NCBI GenBank assembly: GCA_013298695.1
Contig: JAAFIS010000006.1
Location: 1-64,000 of the forward strand
Direction of reading: 5' to 3'
Length of the DNA stretch: 64,000 bases
Source of the DNA: Betaproteobacteria bacterium
GTDB lineage: Bacteria > Pseudomonadota > Gammaproteobacteria > Burkholderiales > Casimicrobiaceae
Part shown: one piece after another, positions 63,215 through 64,000 of the stretch
Layout: each line of letters starts with the position of its first letter
How positions within the stretch are numbered: the stretch's first letter is position 1
The notes under the pieces: generated by a model
Seen by the model: the letters and a program-made list of their open reading frames with translations, nothing else
What the model was told of the DNA's origin: nothing
The model's database searches: none
Program-made: the position numbers and the translations under genes

Positions 63215-64000
63215 ATGAAACATCAATGGCTCGCTTGGGTCGGCGCATTAAGTGCCGCCATCAGCATGAATTCGTCGGTGTACGCAGTCACCGAAAACTT
63301 ATCGAGTGGCGCCCCCTCCTCGGTGCCCGGTGAGAAGCGAAGCGTTCCTCAGGCAGTGCTAGACGGCGAAAAATCACTGTCTGTTGAGCGTTTTTTAACC
63401 AACGCAGCGCCCAGCCGCACGCTCACAATAGATGCATACTCGGCGGATCAACTTCAAAAGAAGATGGCAGAAACTGCGGCGACAGGTAAGAACAAAGTGC
63501 CGTTGGTCGCAGGCGTGGGGCGCGACGTTCCCATCAGCTCCCAGTTAGTTCGATTAGCTGATTTATCTTGGTCAACACTTGCGAACGGTTCACGGGTTGC
63601 GAAGATGGCGGTGCGGCTCACCGATGGCGTTGGCATGCGTTTGGGCTATCGCATCGACGGACCGGTCGATGGTCTCACGCTTCGTTTCGGCACTGCTACA
63701 CAAGACACGGCGTACATCGGCGCGCCGATTGAAAGTGGCGCGCGCAGCTGGTCGCCGACGATCGACAGTGCTGAAGGTATCGTTGAATTCGCATTGCGCG
63801 CTGACGCAAATCCTGCGACCTTTGAAATGCGACTCGAAAAAATTTCGCAGCTCGCTAAGGTTGGCGGCGATCTCAAAGGTGCGAGCCCACGTGCACCCAG
63901 TGTCTGCAGCAGCAGCCCAAATAGCATCGGCTGCCGGGATGCATGCAACATTGACCTCGCGTGCATCCAAAATCCATCGCAAGCGCTGCGCGATGTAGGC
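63215..64000 (+). CDS. Exported protein, probably trypsin-like/lysyl endopeptidase precursor (cut by window end)
   Basis: An open frame runs from ATG 63215, with GAGAGGA about 8 nt upstream, to the window edge without a stop (262 codons visible). The signal peptide is MKHQWLAWVGALSAAISMNS, with cleavage near VYA. A ~210-residue region with beta-rich character follows (a possible pro-region). Next comes a Ser/Cys-rich stretch with SVCSSSP, IGCRDACNIDLACIQNP and ALRDVG. A CNIDxxC segment just before the catalytic domain is common in secreted lysyl endopeptidase/trypsin-like proteases. The protease domain itself would lie outside the window, so this is inference. It follows rfbD by 79 bp. Confidence 0.7.
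   Translation, partial: MKHQWLAWVGALSAAISMNSSVYAVTENLSSGAPSSVPGEKRSVPQAVLDGEKSLSVERFLTNAAPSRTLTIDAYSADQLQKKMAETAATGKNKVPLVAGVGRDVPISSQLVRLADLSWSTLANGSRVAKMAVRLTDGVGMRLGYRIDGPVDGLTLRFGTATQDTAYIGAPIESGARSWSPTIDSAEGIVEFALRADANPATFEMRLEKISQLAKVGGDLKGASPRAPSVCSSSPNSIGCRDACNIDLACIQNPSQALRDVG

Noticed and set aside
63990-64000. GTAGGC at the window edge as the start of a GTAG-headed REP
   Set aside because: It is only six bases and lies in frame within the exported protein gene. The match is too short to call.

Overview
The window looks like a chromosome segment of a free-living betaproteobacterium (Burkholderiales/Nitrosomonadales type) of medium GC. The evidence is gene order. A long minus-strand block reads leuC-(entericidin)-leuD-leuB-fimV-truA-trpF-trpB-trpA-...-accD-folC-SPOR protein-cvpA-purF, which is typical of this class. 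The dxs-ispA-xseB-Rieske oxygenase group and an intracellular PHB depolymerase fit the same picture. No rRNA, tRNA, CRISPR array, prophage or complete insertion sequence was seen.

Layout. 0.5-1.8 kb: phaZ (PHB mobilisation). 2.0-8.1 kb: a small exported protein, then purF, cvpA, a SPOR-domain protein, folC and accD (purine, folate and fatty acid synthesis, cell division). 8.3-12.7 kb: three accessory genes (a CSLREA/beta-helix surface protein, a small exported protein, a SARP-like regulator) that split accD from trpA. 13-23.3 kb: trpA, trpB, trpF, truA, fimV, leuB, leuD, an entericidin-like lipoprotein and leuC. 23.5-29.1 kb: plsB, miaA, mutL. 29.1-36.4 kb: an S9 peptidase, dxs-ispA-xseB (isoprenoids), an exported protein and a Rieske oxygenase. 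36.5-42.4 kb: a complete RND efflux operon. 42.7-48.9 kb: a DUF748/AsmA-like giant, a DUF1232 protein, a VOC protein, an MBL-fold hydrolase and yqeY. 49.1-52.4 kb: rpsU, tsaD, plsY, folB and a TerC protein. 52.6-57.3 kb: ugpE-ugpA-ugpB with divergent ugpC (glycerol-3-phosphate uptake). 57.4-63.1 kb: a GT2 glycosyltransferase, waaA and rfbBACD (dTDP-L-rhamnose), all envelope polysaccharide functions. The window ends inside an exported protein that looks like the start of a trypsin-like protease.

The most unusual content is in the DNA between and within genes. A 17-bp palindrome, GCCCAAT-N3-ATTGGGC, recurs as pairs whose centres lie 67 bp apart (66 in one copy), with a non-conserved, AT-rich 50-bp spacer. 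I find eight intergenic pairs (one degenerate) and three inside coding regions (the DUF748 gene, miaA and, more weakly, tsaD), plus one single palindrome in plsB. The spacers do not resemble each other and the coding copies fall on ordinary protein sequence. This fits a repeatedly evolved DNA site, bound by a protein or folded as RNA/ssDNA, better than a copied mobile repeat. I know of no described family matching it.

The window also holds several REP/REPIN-like inverted doublets of different sequence families, a 433-bp composite repeat with terminal inverted repeats and 75/57-bp tandem units, and a fragment of that repeat family inserted in frame in an MBL-fold hydrolase gene.
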